In this document: positions 10,721-22,487 of the stretch, in pieces
Layout: the number at the start of each line of letters is the position of its first letter
Position numbering within the stretch: position 1 is the first letter of the stretch
From: Coffea arabica
Lineage: Eukaryota > Streptophyta > Magnoliopsida > Gentianales > Rubiaceae
NCBI RefSeq assembly: GCF_036785885.1
Contig: NC_092329.1
Coordinates: 5,084,001 to 5,148,000, forward strand
Direction of reading: 5' to 3'
DNA length: 64,000 nucleotides
Translations under genes and position numbers: made by a program
Notes under the pieces: model-generated
What the model saw: the letters and a program-made list of their open reading frames with translations, nothing else
Told to the model about the DNA's origin: nothing
Database searches by the model: none

Positions 10721-12149
10721 GACATATCACGTAATGTCCAGCACTTTGGCTTAGTAAATGGCATTTTATAGGAATAATATATTTGTTTATCAGAAGACAG
10801 TAGTGAAATTACAAATTATGGAGATCTCAAGCTTAATGATTTTCTAACTTTTTATGGGTTTATATTTCATGTCATAGAATACTAGTTTATATTTCATCCC
10901 TTTTGACAAGGCTACCTAGGGTAAACTGAAAGCACAATATTATTTTTTGCAAATATGTTTCAAGAACAAAATGCATCTTGGATATACTTAGACAAGCCTT
11001 CAAATGTAGATAAACTAAGATTATCTGCTGCGTTCAGTAACAAAACTTTTGGTAGATAATCGAGTCGGTTATGCATAGCGCTCAAATTTTTTTTAAAAAT
11101 TATAATGAACTCAAATCCTCAAGCAAAAATGCAGGTAAAATTTGGATTGTTTGTGATGCAAATCAAGCTTTTATTCATACAGGAACATAATCTGACAAAT
11201 ATCATGTGAGTGGTTATGTTAAAGGTTGGAATAAAGGAAAACAATTGACTAGTAACTCTTCATTTAAGGCTGGATTGGAATGCAAGATCCCACTTTGCTT
11301 ATCCTCCAATGCATTCCAATAAGAATATTTAATGTTCTAAAGTGATATAAATTTTAGTATTACTTTTCTTATTTAATCTAGGAGCTTTAGGAGAGGAGTG
11401 GCGATAGAGCTTCAACATTTGTGATTAGGTAAGATGGTAGGAAAAGAAGCAAAAAGTCTTGCGAGGGAAAAAAAAATGGTAATCTAGTTACTGCAATCTA
11501 TGCAAGTTGCGAAGACAATTTTGTGCATAAGAATAGTAGAATATGAAGATTTAGGATATCTTCTTATCAAAGCAAAACATTTTTTTTGGCAAAATAAATC
11601 GTATAATATTTTCGTAAACTGTACTCAATCTCATCTCATCAATTCCAATTCAAACAACTAACGCTATCAATTGCAGAAATTAATGCGTTCTACTGACCAG
11701 TTTTGTTTCAACCAAAAATGGGAAAGCAATCAGTATTTAACTTCACAACTCGTTGTGATTAGATGTTAGAAGATGGTTTAGCATTTTCTTGGTTAACATG
11801 AGATATTGACAAGAGAAGGTTCAAGATTTAAGCTGAGGTTAGTATTCCGTTTTATGGTACAATACTAGGGAGGAGTGCTCGCGCATTGCACACGGGTGTT
11901 TGATGCCTGTGATTAAACGAGAATTTTTAGTAGTTCAAGCGAATATCAAAAAATTCATGCACATTGAGTAACAATATCTAATGTGTACTGGGAGATGGAG
12001 AAGAAAATTATGATGCTATCTTGCTCAGTTCATATGTTTTGAAACAAACACTTGTATATGAGTTTTTCATTAACAAGACTAATGAACTTCAAAGAAATAC
12101 ACAAACGATTCAGAGAATGAATAAACAAAATGATTATCCACTTAAACAT
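10721..12149. other. Intergenic, no gene seen
   Basis: AT-rich, without recognisable coding, RNA or repeat structure beyond short A/T runs. The right edge is the 3' flank of the carboxylesterase pseudogene. Confidence 0.45.
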
Positions 12150-13704
12150 CTACACAACATTCTTCTTGATGAAAGTAGCCAACTTTTTCAACAACAACAA
12201 AGCATTCTCTCCCCCTTGAAAAAAACAAATTGAAGACGTGATCTTCCCCTGCAACCTTCACAACCTCCACATCTCCACCCTACTCACTCTTCTCTAATGC
12301 CTCTTTATAAAGCCATCCCCTGTCTTTCAAAATATCCTTTTCAGCAACATAAATCAGCACCCTCTTGCAGCCTAGCCTCGAAAGGTTTGGTTCCATTACA
12401 GGATTCAGTAATGGATCATCAACCTCGTAGATTTTGGATGAACATAATGCTAGATGCCCTCAATATAGGTCTTCGCTTGTAATTTCATTAACTCAATACT
12501 AATTGGCAATTTCCCAAAAAAATAAGGACAATGGAGAAAAATCGAATCAAGATTGAAGCCGTCCAATATCTCCAGCCCAACCCTTAACGCCATGTTATAT
12601 GTATGGGTGGCAATGGGGCGGGGGACACCTCCCCCAACCCCCACTCCGTTGCATTTTAATTCCCCCCGTCCCCGCCCCGCCTCCCCCCGCTTTCCCCGCG
12701 GGGCTAAAAAAATTTTATTATATAATTTTATTATAATTAAATTTGAGCAAATAATCAAATACTAAAATATCAACACATCACCAAATTATTATTCATTGTA
12801 ACTTCATAATTGAAACTCATAAAAATAATTAAACAAAGGTTATTTGAATACAATTTAATATGATAAAACAAATATAACTAAAATAATCAAGTTTTCACTT
12901 TTGATACAAATACAATCACTAAATTATTATTGTATTTTTTTTAGAAAAAAAAGTGTTATTGTATTAAGTGGTTAGGAATTTAATATAAATGTATTAATAA
13001 ATTTAATATAAATAATTAATATTTTTTATTAATAGACATGTATAATTAGTAGTATAATTGATAATATCATTATATATATATAATTATGTACATATATATA
13101 TTTTTCAAACGGGTGGCGGGGTATACCCTGCCCCCGCCCCGTTTCTAAATCGGGGGAAAAAATTCCGCCCCGCCCCCGCCGCACCCCCGCCCCCGTTGCC
13201 ATCCGTAGTTATATGCTAAGTTGCCACCAGCACCGTCCCTACCAAAAAACACCCTATCAAAGTCAACATAATCCCTGAGCCATACCTCAGGACCCTTGCC
13301 ATTCGAATGAAAGGCAACCCATTTGACTGCAATCTAAGAATCTTCACAAGTAGTAGGTAGAGGGTGTTCAGGGGCGAGTCGATAGTTAATTGAAACTGTT
13401 ATAACACCAATCTCTGCAACTACTGTATTAAGGTGCACATGATATGTAGGAGAGAAGGCATATTCAACCAAAAGCCCCCACCATGGAAATAGACCAGAAG
13501 AGGAAGCTTTGTATCGGGCAGGTAAAGCCTAGCAGATATGTCTAGTTCTAGTGATATTTGGACATCTTTAGACTCAACTCCAGTTTCGGGATCCACTGAT
13601 GCAGCTACAATATCTTTGCCTACTATACTTTCAACCCGACTGTCCGTGTATACTCGGATCGTGGGAGAGAAGTCATGGAGTATCTCAGTTGAGTTTGTAC
13701 CCAT
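12150..13704 (-). pseudogene. Carboxylesterase (CXE, class I/HIDH-like) pseudogene
   Basis: A host alpha/beta-hydrolase gene that is clearly dead. It starts at the ATG at 13704 (MGTNSTEILHDFSP) and keeps LPLLVYFHGGGF, whose HGGG forms the oxyanion hole. Near 13497 the reading frame shifts, then continues with AFSPTYH, INYRLAPEHPLP and VDFDRVF. An in-frame TAG stands at 13334-13336 where Trp is usual. The nucleophile motif GDSAGGN has become GRDGAGGN, so the catalytic Ser is lost. A 606-bp hAT-type element (12602-13207) splits the gene just after this motif. The C-terminal part follows with [30 protein letters not shown] and GEDHVFNLFF, with further stops at 12450-12452 and 12280-12282. The final stop is at 12150-12152. 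The family hydrolyses small esters or dehydrates isoflavanones; the ancestral substrate is unknown. Confidence 0.88.
12602..13207. mobile_element. hAT-type MITE inserted in the carboxylesterase pseudogene
   Basis: A 606-bp element with a perfect 8-bp duplication GTTATATG (12594-12601 and 13208-13215). Ends are TATGGGTGGCAATGGGG and its imperfect inverse CCGTTGCCATCCGTA. Subterminal G/C-rich blocks (GGGGCGGGG, CCCCGCCCC) flank a very A/T-rich core. It has no coding capacity. The host gene reads on both sides of the duplication, which fixes the insertion point exactly. Confidence 0.9.
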
Positions 13705-16700
13705 TGTTGAAGTCGAAGGTGAAGAATGGAGAGAGCACTTCTGAGGCTTCAGGAATCAGAATAAAAATAAGCAAATATGATGAAATGCTTTTGCAATCGT
13801 AACTACAACTATAGAAAATCAAGGTGGTTGGGTAGACATTAGTTATTTGGCATATTAATGAGAGTTTTACATAGTTATGGCAAGCATATTCTAGATTGGA
13901 GAATTGCAGAGACATTCACGCAATTTCTTATGTTTAGATCGTAGCAATTTACTTTTCAAGTCATTTAATTTTTCCTTTCTTCAGATTATTGTTTAGCTTA
14001 TGTCTCATGGATTACAAGTAATTTCATTAGCTATATGTCTGTTCTTGGGGTTAAAATTCAAAATTACACTCATTCTTGTCCTGTGTAAGGTTTTCTTTTG
14101 CATCATTTTGGTTCATTTTCTGATAACAAAACACTCATTCTTTTTTGTTTCTCATCTTTTTTGTTTCTTTTAGGTTCATCTATTTAGCTTTTCGCAGAAA
14201 TTTTAATTTTGTTTATCCGTATAAGAAAGCATTTGTACTTGTATAATAAGCTCTCATTGAAACTCAAATCAATTTAGTCATTTTCATATGTGTTTATTTT
14301 ATAAATTTATCAGTGGCTAAACAATTGAAACTCAAATCAGCAAGAAACCATGTAACCTATCAATTCACAATGCTTCACAATCAAATTACTATAAAAATGG
14401 ATTCTGTATATGAATCACTTACTCCATGCAGTAGAAAACACATCATAACTGAATTAATAAAGATAATTTTTCCAACTTACCTTATTCCAGATATCCTCCG
14501 GAAAGCTTTTTCTTGCAGTTGCTTCAAACCTATCACATCATAAGCACACTGTCAAATTATACAAGCTAATCAAATTTGTGCGAAAATCATAATATTATAG
14601 CTAAATTACACAACCAAAGTTTCAAATTTTACGATGGATGCAGACACCTGACGTTACACACCATAAGAACCACCCACATAAACGATAAAATTAAGAAACA
14701 AAACTCATCTCAAGCTGAACCATCACGAATAGTTTCGACTGAAGACCATTCTGGAATGTTGAGTATAAAGGCAGCAAAAATAGCTCAATCCCAAAAGTCA
14801 AATTTTTTTTTTTTTGAAGAATGTGAAGAAGGAGGCATTGAAACAAACATAACTGATGCTCAAGCATAAAGTCATTAACATACCCACGCTTTTTGTCAGT
14901 TCAATTCAGATGTAAATGGCAAAGACAATTGATTATGCTTCAAGCAATTGAATATGTTAGTTAATAGCAATGTGTATTCATTTCATTTGCACAACAAAAA
15001 CTACAATTCAAGTAAATGAGTCTATAAAACCATTTCAATAATTATACCAACACATAAGAACACATAAGCTTATATGAGTTATACCCGATGCAAAAACGAT
15101 TACAAAATAATTTCATATTCCAAAAATACCCAAATGTCTCCATAAATAAAAGCTTTAAATGTACAAACATTTGGACATTTCTATAAACATATCCAAAGAC
15201 ATGCTACCATCAGTTGTACCAAAAGTTTTAAAAAAACTCCACATCATTTCACATTCCCAAAATGCCTCTATCCATGCGGTTGAAATTCAAAACCCTTCTT
15301 TGACCACAATTCATTCTTATATAGTATAAAAAAATATTCAGTAGATGTCTCAAAATGAGTGACTTCGACAGGTTTGGACAGGTCATAATTGGGTAATGGG
15401 TATAAATAGGTACTTAGACAGGTTTGGAAGGGTCATAATTAGATAATGGGGTATAAATGGGAAGGGTCATAATTAGATAATGGGGTATAAATGGTACCCA
15501 TTTATACCCAATTAATAAATGGGTATGGGTATACTTATTTACCCATTTATGAGTCATTTTAAATTTTACTCATTGTTTTTCCTATTTTTTCACACATAGT
15601 TTAACAAAAAATAACGGTATTTTATTGTCATTAGATTGGTAAGAAATTTAAATTTATTTGTTTAACACTTATTAAAAGTTGAGTTTAAATGTATTATTTT
15701 TTTTAAATTGGTATAAATGGGTAAGTCGAATCAACCCACTACCTATTAATGGATTTAGTTGGCTATCCATTTAGACCCATTTAAAATTAATGGATTGGTT
15801 TGGACGGGTTATTGATGGCAGGTTTGAGCCTTCTTATGGTTATGGCAGAACCTGTACTAATTACCAAAAGAACTTTTACTAGCTTGCTATGCCATTTTTT
15901 CATTTTCTTCTTTATTAATTGCTAAGTGGAAAATGGTTTCTCTAGTTTGGTAGAAAAGATCCAGATAAACACATATGGGAAAATTAACCAGATTAGAACA
16001 TATTACCATTATCTTTGACCAGACACCCTCATTAATATAACTGTAGTAGAGAAGACAAATAAAGTTATTACCAAAAAGAGGAGAAGGCAAAACCACCTCC
16101 CAAAAAAAAAAAATCAGTTTTGGAAAGAAGAATTCAGTAAAAACAGTAATAAGCTGTCATGGACAAAGCACTATTGGTTTTACAAAGAGAAGATCAAACG
16201 TGCATCTTGCTTTGGAAAGCATATTTTTGCACCACTGATTTGCTTTTGATTGCCGTTACGGATTGTAGCTTTAACGGTTTATGAAGTGGCTTTAGCAAAT
16301 TAAAGTGGTGTTGAAATCTCGATGAAGATGAAAACACATCGTCCAACTGGAAAGTTTTCTATCCATCGACTATAAATCATGCAAACTGATAAATGGAGCT
16401 AAGAGCCTAAGAGACAACAATACAAAATCAACCCCATTTTCCAGCCGCATGATGAATCATAAAACTAGCAAAAACTCTGATTTCACAAGAAAGTAATTTG
16501 ATTCTCCAGACAAATAGAGCATTTAATTTTGAATCGCACCCGAGTTCAAGAGGCCTATCCAACACAGTTTATATATGGTACTGACAACACGTACATCCCA
16601 TGATTATACGCATTCCGCAAGAGCCTTTTTCATCAAAACTAAGCGGAAAGTTTTACCATGGTGCGAAAACTCTGTTAGCAGATACTATAAATTTTGTCTT

Positions 16701-16938
16701 TTCAATTCTAAACCAACTACACCATATATATCAGTAAGAAAGAAAGAAACAAATCAGGACTCTGGAATTTCCCTTACTTGTTACTCTCTACTATCTTCCT
16801 CAGTCTTCCCTTCTGTGTAACCACTACCTTCCTTGATGCTTCCCTTATTTGTAACCACGGATTCCATCTGAATTTCTCATCATCAGCCTGCATATTAGTC
16901 CATTAAAGAAGCTTATATCAAAGATCATTAATAAGCAA
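13705..16938. other. Intergenic between the CXE pseudogene and subtilase A
   Basis: No complete gene. On the minus strand near 14530-14476 there is an exon-like stretch (GATAG|GTTTGAAGC ... AATAAG|GTAAGT) with an open frame containing ARKSFPEDIWNK, too short to identify. A repeat region lies at 15350-15830. The last 400 bp are the likely promoter and leader of subtilase A, with TATA-like CTATAAATT near 16685 and CATATATATC near 16722. Confidence 0.4.
15350..15830. repeat. Diverged repeat with a 2 x 34-bp tandem, related to the element at 34609
   Basis: Contains two exact 34-bp units (15426-15459 and 15460-15493) starting GGAAGGGTCATAATTAGAT, then a palindrome around GGTATAAATGGTACCCATTTATACC. 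The inner part (15560-15700) matches the inner part of the hAT-type element at 34609-35018 (TTAACACTTATTAAAAGTTG, AGTTTAAATGTAT). Clear ends and a duplication were not found. Confidence 0.55.
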
Positions 16939-19260
16939 ATGGAACCTATTAAAGTCTACCTTCTCCAGCTGTTTACTCTTTTCTTAGCTGTTGCAGTCCT
17001 TAGTTCTGCTACGGCATTAGAGTCGGCAGAAAGATCTTCTTTTATCATCCACATGGATCATTCGCTCATGCCCCTGGTTTTTTCTAACCAGGAGCAATGG
17101 TATTTGAACGCCATGAGCAATCTCAAGTCAATGAACCACCCCAATCCACACCGTCACCAGAGCCAACCAAAACTTCTTTACACATATCGCCATGCAATTC
17201 ACGGGTTCAGTGCGATGTTATCAACAAATGAATTGGAATATCTGAAGAAATTGCCTGGTTTTTTGTCAGCCTATAAGGACAAGGTTGGCACTCTTGATAC
17301 TACCTACACATACAAATTCCTTCAGCTAAATCATGCGGATGGACTATGGCCAGCTTCTGACTTTGGCAATGATGTAATAGTAGGAGTTATTGACACAGGA
17401 GTTTGGCCGGAGAGTCCCAGCTATAGAGATGGCGGAATGCCAAAAGTTCCATCTAGGTGGAAGGGGAGATGCGCTGGGGGAGATTCAGAAGACTTCAATT
17501 CTTCCTTGTGCAACAAGAAGCTAATTGGAGTCCGTTATTTTTACCAAGGAATCTTGGCAGCCAATGGTGGGAACGGTGAACAAAACAAGTTCACCGCAAG
17601 AGACGGGAAGGGACATGGCACACACATCTCATCAATTATTGCTGGAAACTATGTCAAACAAGCTTCATTTTTCGGATATGGCACAGGTACAGCAAGGGGG
17701 ATTGCGCCAAAAGCTAGATTGGCGATATACAAGGTATCTTGGGAGGAACAAGATCCTTATGAATCTGATGTTGTTGCTGGCATTGATCAAGCACTGGCTG
17801 ATGGGGTTGATATAATCTCTCTGTCTTTAGGTTTCAGCGGTGCCAGTCTATATGAAGATCCAGTTGCGATTGCTTCCTTTAGTGCAATGCAACAGAATGT
17901 ATTCGTCTCATGTTCAGCTGGGAATGATGGTGAATTTGGCATTGGAAGTTTACATAATGGAATTCCATGGAGCTTGACAGTAGCAGCAAGCTCCACAGAT
18001 CGTAGATTCTGTGGAACTTTGTGTTTAGGGAATGGGGTTAACCTTAATGGTTGGACCCTTTTTCCAGCAAGAGCAGTCATTAAAGACTCACCCCTAATTT
18101 ATAACAAATCCATTTCAGCTTGCTTCCCTGTTGAGTTGCTTGACAAACTTTCTGGTGGAATAGTCATTTGCAATGTGTCTAAATTCAGCGCCTTCTTGGC
18201 TCAGATGTCCTCCGTGTCCAAATCCAGAGTAAAGGCTGCAATATTTGTCTCCTCAGATCCTCAAATATTTGAAGAAGCTTCATTTGAGTATCCTGGGGTT
18301 GTGATCAGCCCTTCTGATGCAGCACAAGTCATTAAGTATGCATTAACTAGTTATCAACCATCTGCTAGTATCCAGTTCCAAAAGACTTGCTTGCACTCAA
18401 AGCGTGCCCCAGGCGTTGCTTCATATAGCTCACGAGGTCCAGCTCCTAGCTTTCCGCAAATCCTGAAGCCAGATTTGATGGCGCCGGGAACACAAGTGCT
18501 AGCAGCCTGGAACCCAACTAAACCAGTGGCCAGCATCGGTTTCAACATCCAATTGTCTAGTGATTTCAATCTCGCTTCTGGTACATCCATGGCTTGTCCT
18601 CACGTTTCTGGTGTTGCCGCACTTCTTAAAGGTGCACATCCTGAATGGAGTCCAGCAGCTATTCGATCTGCCATGGTAACCACAGCAAACCCCCTTGACA
18701 ACACTGGAAATCCTATCCAAGATATTGGCTTCAACAATACAATTGCCACCCCTTTATCCATGGGCGCAGGAGAAGTCAGTCCCAATAGTGCACTCAATCC
18801 GGGTCTCATATATAACGCAACAACAGAAGATTACATAAACCTTCTGTGCTCAACAAATTATACTTGGAAACAAATCAAAATAATCACAAGATCCAACTAC
18901 AGTTGCTCAAATGCATCTTCTGATATGAACTATCCATCATTCATTGCTCTGTACAACAATACGACTAAGAATGTCTTGAAGCAAAGATTTCAAAGGACAG
19001 TCACAAATGTTGGAAATGGGGCAGCAATCTACAAGGCTCAAGTGACAGCACCAAAGGGCTCAGCGGTGACTGTCTACCCAGAGATATTGGTGTTTGGGAA
19101 AAAATATGAGGAGCAGAGCTATGTTCTGACAATACAGTATAATGCTAATCAAAATAAGACAATCACATTTGGTTCAATCGTTTGGGTAGAGGTTGATGGC
19201 AAGCATATTGTGCGGAGCCCTATAGCCGTTGCACCAATGATTGAAGTATGTTGTGGTTAA
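16939..19260 (+). CDS. Subtilisin-like protease A (SBT1 type, SBT3-like)
   Basis: An intronless 773-residue secreted serine protease of family S8A. It has a signal peptide (about 1-28), an I9 inhibitor prodomain (about 34-118) and a predicted mature start near Thr121. The catalytic domain has Asp152 (VIDTGVWPES), His226 (GHGTH), oxyanion Asn329 (SAGND) and Ser550 (SGTSMACPH). A PA domain is inserted at about 365-480 and a fibronectin-III-like domain ends the protein. The length is normal for plant subtilases, which act in the cell wall on peptide precursors or wall proteins. It is the only cluster member on the plus strand and the most divergent: it ends PMIEVCCG where B ends PIIPVW, and it has TTYTYKF at the mature start. 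The substrate cannot be told. The first ATG is used and opens directly into the signal peptide. Confidence 0.95.
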   Translation: MEPIKVYLLQLFTLFLAVAVLSSATALESAERSSFIIHMDHSLMPLVFSNQEQWYLNAMSNLKSMNHPNPHRHQSQPKLLYTYRHAIHGFSAMLSTNELEYLKKLPGFLSAYKDKVGTLDTTYTYKFLQLNHADGLWPASDFGNDVIVGVIDTGVWPESPSYRDGGMPKVPSRWKGRCAGGDSEDFNSSLCNKKLIGVRYFYQGILAANGGNGEQNKFTARDGKGHGTHISSIIAGNYVKQASFFGYGTGTARGIAPKARLAIYKVSWEEQDPYESDVVAGIDQALADGVDIISLSLGFSGASLYEDPVAIASFSAMQQNVFVSCSAGNDGEFGIGSLHNGIPWSLTVAASSTDRRFCGTLCLGNGVNLNGWTLFPARAVIKDSPLIYNKSISACFPVELLDKLSGGIVICNVSKFSAFLAQMSSVSKSRVKAAIFVSSDPQIFEEASFEYPGVVISPSDAAQVIKYALTSYQPSASIQFQKTCLHSKRAPGVASYSSRGPAPSFPQILKPDLMAPGTQVLAAWNPTKPVASIGFNIQLSSDFNLASGTSMACPHVSGVAALLKGAHPEWSPAAIRSAMVTTANPLDNTGNPIQDIGFNNTIATPLSMGAGEVSPNSALNPGLIYNATTEDYINLLCSTNYTWKQIKIITRSNYSCSNASSDMNYPSFIALYNNTTKNVLKQRFQRTVTNVGNGAAIYKAQVTAPKGSAVTVYPEILVFGKKYEEQSYVLTIQYNANQNKTITFGSIVWVEVDGKHIVRSPIAVAPMIEVCCG

Positions 19261-19499
19261 GCATCCTTTGTTGTAGTCTATGTTCATTATATTTAAATAT
19301 GATTTATGTCATATTTATTGCTTTGGAAAGAAAAATTGCTATAAAATCTCTTTATTCTTAAGTTACAGTTTCACAGCATTCTCTTCGCAGCCCATTTCCA
19401 CGGCAACTTCAAATTTCACCTTTGATCTTCTTGCAATCTTTTGCGTTTCTTTTCTTTCTCACTTAGATCAACATGGGTGCAACATTTTAATTTCGATAT

Positions 19500-19728
19500 T
19501 TCAATCTTTTATTGTGCCTTCTAATATTCCAAAACAAGAAAAAGATACTTCAAGTTCAAAAATTCTAACTATTTTCAACTTTATGGTGCCTTCGCGTCTA
19601 GTTGGATCGTGGGCAATTCTTCCCTACAAGGAGCATGAACCACAATTGTGCCGAACTATAAAGCTATTACCAGACTGGAAGGATTGGTGCAACAACAATT
19701 GGATTAGAAAGCTATTGCCAGGCTGAAA
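19500..19728 (-). pseudogene. 3'-end remnant of a minus-strand subtilase gene
   Basis: Read on the minus strand, 19705-19667 encodes PIVVAPILPVW followed by TAA. This matches the last codons of subtilase B (PIVVAPIIPVW, stop at 24289). The DNA beyond the stop (to about 19500) matches the 3' flank of B at 24108-24288, including TTTATGGTGCCTTCGCGTCT and GGGCAATTCTTCCCTA. Homology stops abruptly upstream of the PIVVAP codons, and a short direct repeat follows (AAAGCTATTACCAGACTGGAA against GAAAGCTATTGCCAGGCTGAAA). So only the tail of a former gene remains, tail to tail with subtilase A. Confidence 0.82.
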
Positions 19729-20486
19729 TGGCAAGCATAACAGTCTCCTTCAGTGCTAATATTTCCGAACAAAAAAGCAAAGAAAATTTTAGAGAACGAC
19801 CTTTTTCCACATCTAAAATTATAATGTCCTAGCTTTTATAGGATTGGTCTTATCATTAAACTTATATCTGGATAACTCTTTCGCATCAAAGAAATGTTAT
19901 TTGAAAGAGATTTTGAGTGTCCAGAATATTTGCAAACAGAAATGGTCAAGGTAAGATTAAAATAACGAGCAAGTGACCATTTCTGCTGTTGATAACGTTA
20001 GTTGTTTCGATTGGTTTGATGGGATATGATCGAGAACAATTTACGATTTATGTCCTTTTTATTGCTGTGGAAAGGAATTAGCCAAAAAGGAATTCCGTTG
20101 TCAGTGAGGAATCGATATAAATCTTCATATTCTTCTACCCTGTCTGCACAAAAGTCTCTACGCAAGCCACATCTTTGCGTGGACGCAACTTATATTTACC
20201 ATATCTTTACTTGTGGACGCAACTTATGTTTACCATTTCTATACTAATTCCTTTTTGTTTCTTTTCTTTCCATCTTACCTCAGCATGTATCGTATCGTGC
20301 TTGAAGCTTTATTGACACTATTCTCATAAAATTCCTAGATTGAATTACAAAAGTACTTTATTTTATAAAACTTTAGAACGTTAAATTGTCTTAGTGGACA
20401 GTTGACCTCTTTCACCTGTTATGATAGACTCGTGAGCATGGAAGTTTATGGTCTCAAAAAATTATTTGTTACGTATGTATTGTTTT

Positions 20487-20931
20487 AGGAGTGCAAATGA
20501 GCTTGAATAAGTAACTCGTGAGTTTATTCAATCAAAGTTCGAGCTCAAATTCACGTTGATCGAATTCAAAATCAAGTTCGAACGATTCGAACTACTTGAT
20601 TGAACTCGACTCATCAAGTTTCACATATATATGTTTTTATTAATTTTTTATTTATTAATATAAAATATCTATTTTATTTTTTATTTAAAATTATATAAAA
20701 TATAAATTTATTTATTTTTTTAAATTTTGATTAGGCTCGATTAAACTCAATTGAGTTTGAATTAAGTTCAATTGGGCTCGATCAGCACCAGTTTGAATAA
20801 TGCAAAACAAAATTGAGTGCGAATTTAAACTCGACTTTCAAGAGCTCGAGTTTGAATCCAAGTTTTTTTTACTCAAGTTGAGTTCGAGTAATGTCTTACT
20901 CGATCTCAATTCGACTCGATTGCACGCATCA
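20487..20931. mobile_element. Diverged hAT-like MITE, CTCGA-rich
   Basis: Ends AGGAGTGCAAATGAGC and, inverted, GATGCGTGCAATCGAG, with repeated GTTCGA/CTCGACTC motifs around an A/T core, like the element at 1584-2038. No duplication could be identified, so the limits are approximate. Confidence 0.5.
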
Positions 20932-21759
20932 GAGAGAGCCAACAGTCCCTCAAATTAATATGGGCTAATCTATTCAAATATATGTTTGTGCCTACTAGCC
21001 ATTTGACAAACCCTCGATCAAGACAATCAACCAACGTCAAATGTGCGGGCTTTGGGTTTTGTCATTACCACTATTCAAATTGACCCACGAAACCCAACAA
21101 TTTTGCATATATTGTAGGATTGAGGCATTTCATAAACCCCATAAAAAGCAACCCAACAAAAGAAAGAAGTACTATAATACATTTGAAATATGGCGAGACA
21201 GGAAAAAAAACGACAAAATACAGAAGCAACCAAAAAAAAAAGTTATAGTTGTCCAATGTTCGGGTCTTCCTTCAGTAGGATTTAATAGGAGGGCAGATCA
21301 TGTAGGTTTTAAAGCAATCTCCAGCTGCAAAGTTAGAAACGCCTCAAAACCACAGCAAATTTCTTTAAACTGCAGACCTAAAAGGGCTACAACAACGAAA
21401 AAGCATCCAAATATTGAGCATATTATTATTAGGAGGGCAGAGATGCTTGGAATGTATATGCGACCAAGTCAAGTCATACTTATTCATGCAGATAATTGTG
21501 AAACAAACAGATACAACTAATGAAAGTTGTTATGTCATATTTATTCCTTAGCAAAGAAAAATTGCTATAAAATCTCCACATTCTTCAGTTACGTTTTCAC
21601 ATCATTCTCTTCGCAACTCATGTCCATGGCAACTGCAAACTTGGCCTGGGTTCTTCTTTCAATCTGTCGTGTTTCTTTTCTTTCTCACTCTAATCAACAT
21701 AGATGTAATGTAAGTAAGATCTGCAAATGCGTCATTAGATGTTACATACATACATATAA

Positions 21760-21790
<31 letters not shown>

Positions 21791-22487
21791 TTATTTAGGC
21801 AGCTTAATTTATCATGATATATTCCTAAATTAAACGAAAAAATTACTTGGAGTTTTTAAATTAACGTCACATTTTGTTTTAACTTGATTACATTAATAGT
21901 GGCACATTACTTTGGCAATAACCATCTCTTTTATCCTCTCTTCCAAAAAAATGAACCTTTTATATATCATTAGGTGTGACAAATTATACATAATACATGA
22001 GCTTCGCTTCCCGGCAAACAAGCCTCGTAGCAGGAATGAGTTTGGTGACCCAAGAAACGGATGCGATCCACGGGATCGAGGTTGATGGTGTGCTCGATTG
22101 ATGCTGCTGTGGCAAAACCTGTTATAAGGATGCTGGGGAATGCATTAAGGCTTGCTTTGATGTCCTTTGGCATTACCATGTCTAAAGATGCTAACATTCT
22201 TGGATCCGTTTGGAAGGCGTGTTTTTTGAGTGTTTGAAAATTATTTCTTGTTGCAACGATCGATTTGATGCCCGTAATAATATGAAAAATGAGTAACTCT
22301 TCTTCTTACCTTCGACACATCGTTAAGAAGTCCTAGAAATGATTTCGAATATATTGAGATAATAAAATTTGTCACCTGAATTCGGAGATCAGCAGTCTCC
22401 CTCCCAACATTATTGATTATTGTGCACTGAAATATTTAAATATTACGCCTACAACACCAGTTTGCCAAACCCAAATATAAAATGTAT

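Larger units (their letters stand above)
19261..22469. repeat. Inter-subtilase region with repeated 3'-flank copies
   Basis: Downstream DNA of subtilase A (19302-19475) is repeated directly at 21528-21705: both contain TATGTCATATTTATT, AAAAATTGCTATAAAATCT, CATTCTCTTCGCA and TTTCTTTTCTTTCTCACT. A shorter start of the same unit (GATTTATGTCCTTTTTATTG) appears near 20045. The segment 19500-19720 is instead related to the 3' flank of subtilase B (see the separate entry). The open frames here are non-coding flank. A (TA)n/ATAA microsatellite is at 21750-21791. An open frame at 21970-22197 on the minus strand matched no family I know. Confidence 0.7.

Noticed and set aside
15887-16096. Minus-strand frame upstream of subtilase A as a small gene
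   Set aside because: No domain, no conserved start context and AT-rich composition like the surroundings.
17525-18809. Open frames on other frames and strands inside subtilase A (and the same within B, C and D)
   Set aside because: They overlap the intact protease frames, have no domains and mirror codon structure of the real gene.
21970-22197. Minus-strand frame with GFATAASIEHTINLDPVD as a subtilase piece
   Set aside because: It does not align with any part of the four subtilases; no other family was recognised, so no function is given.
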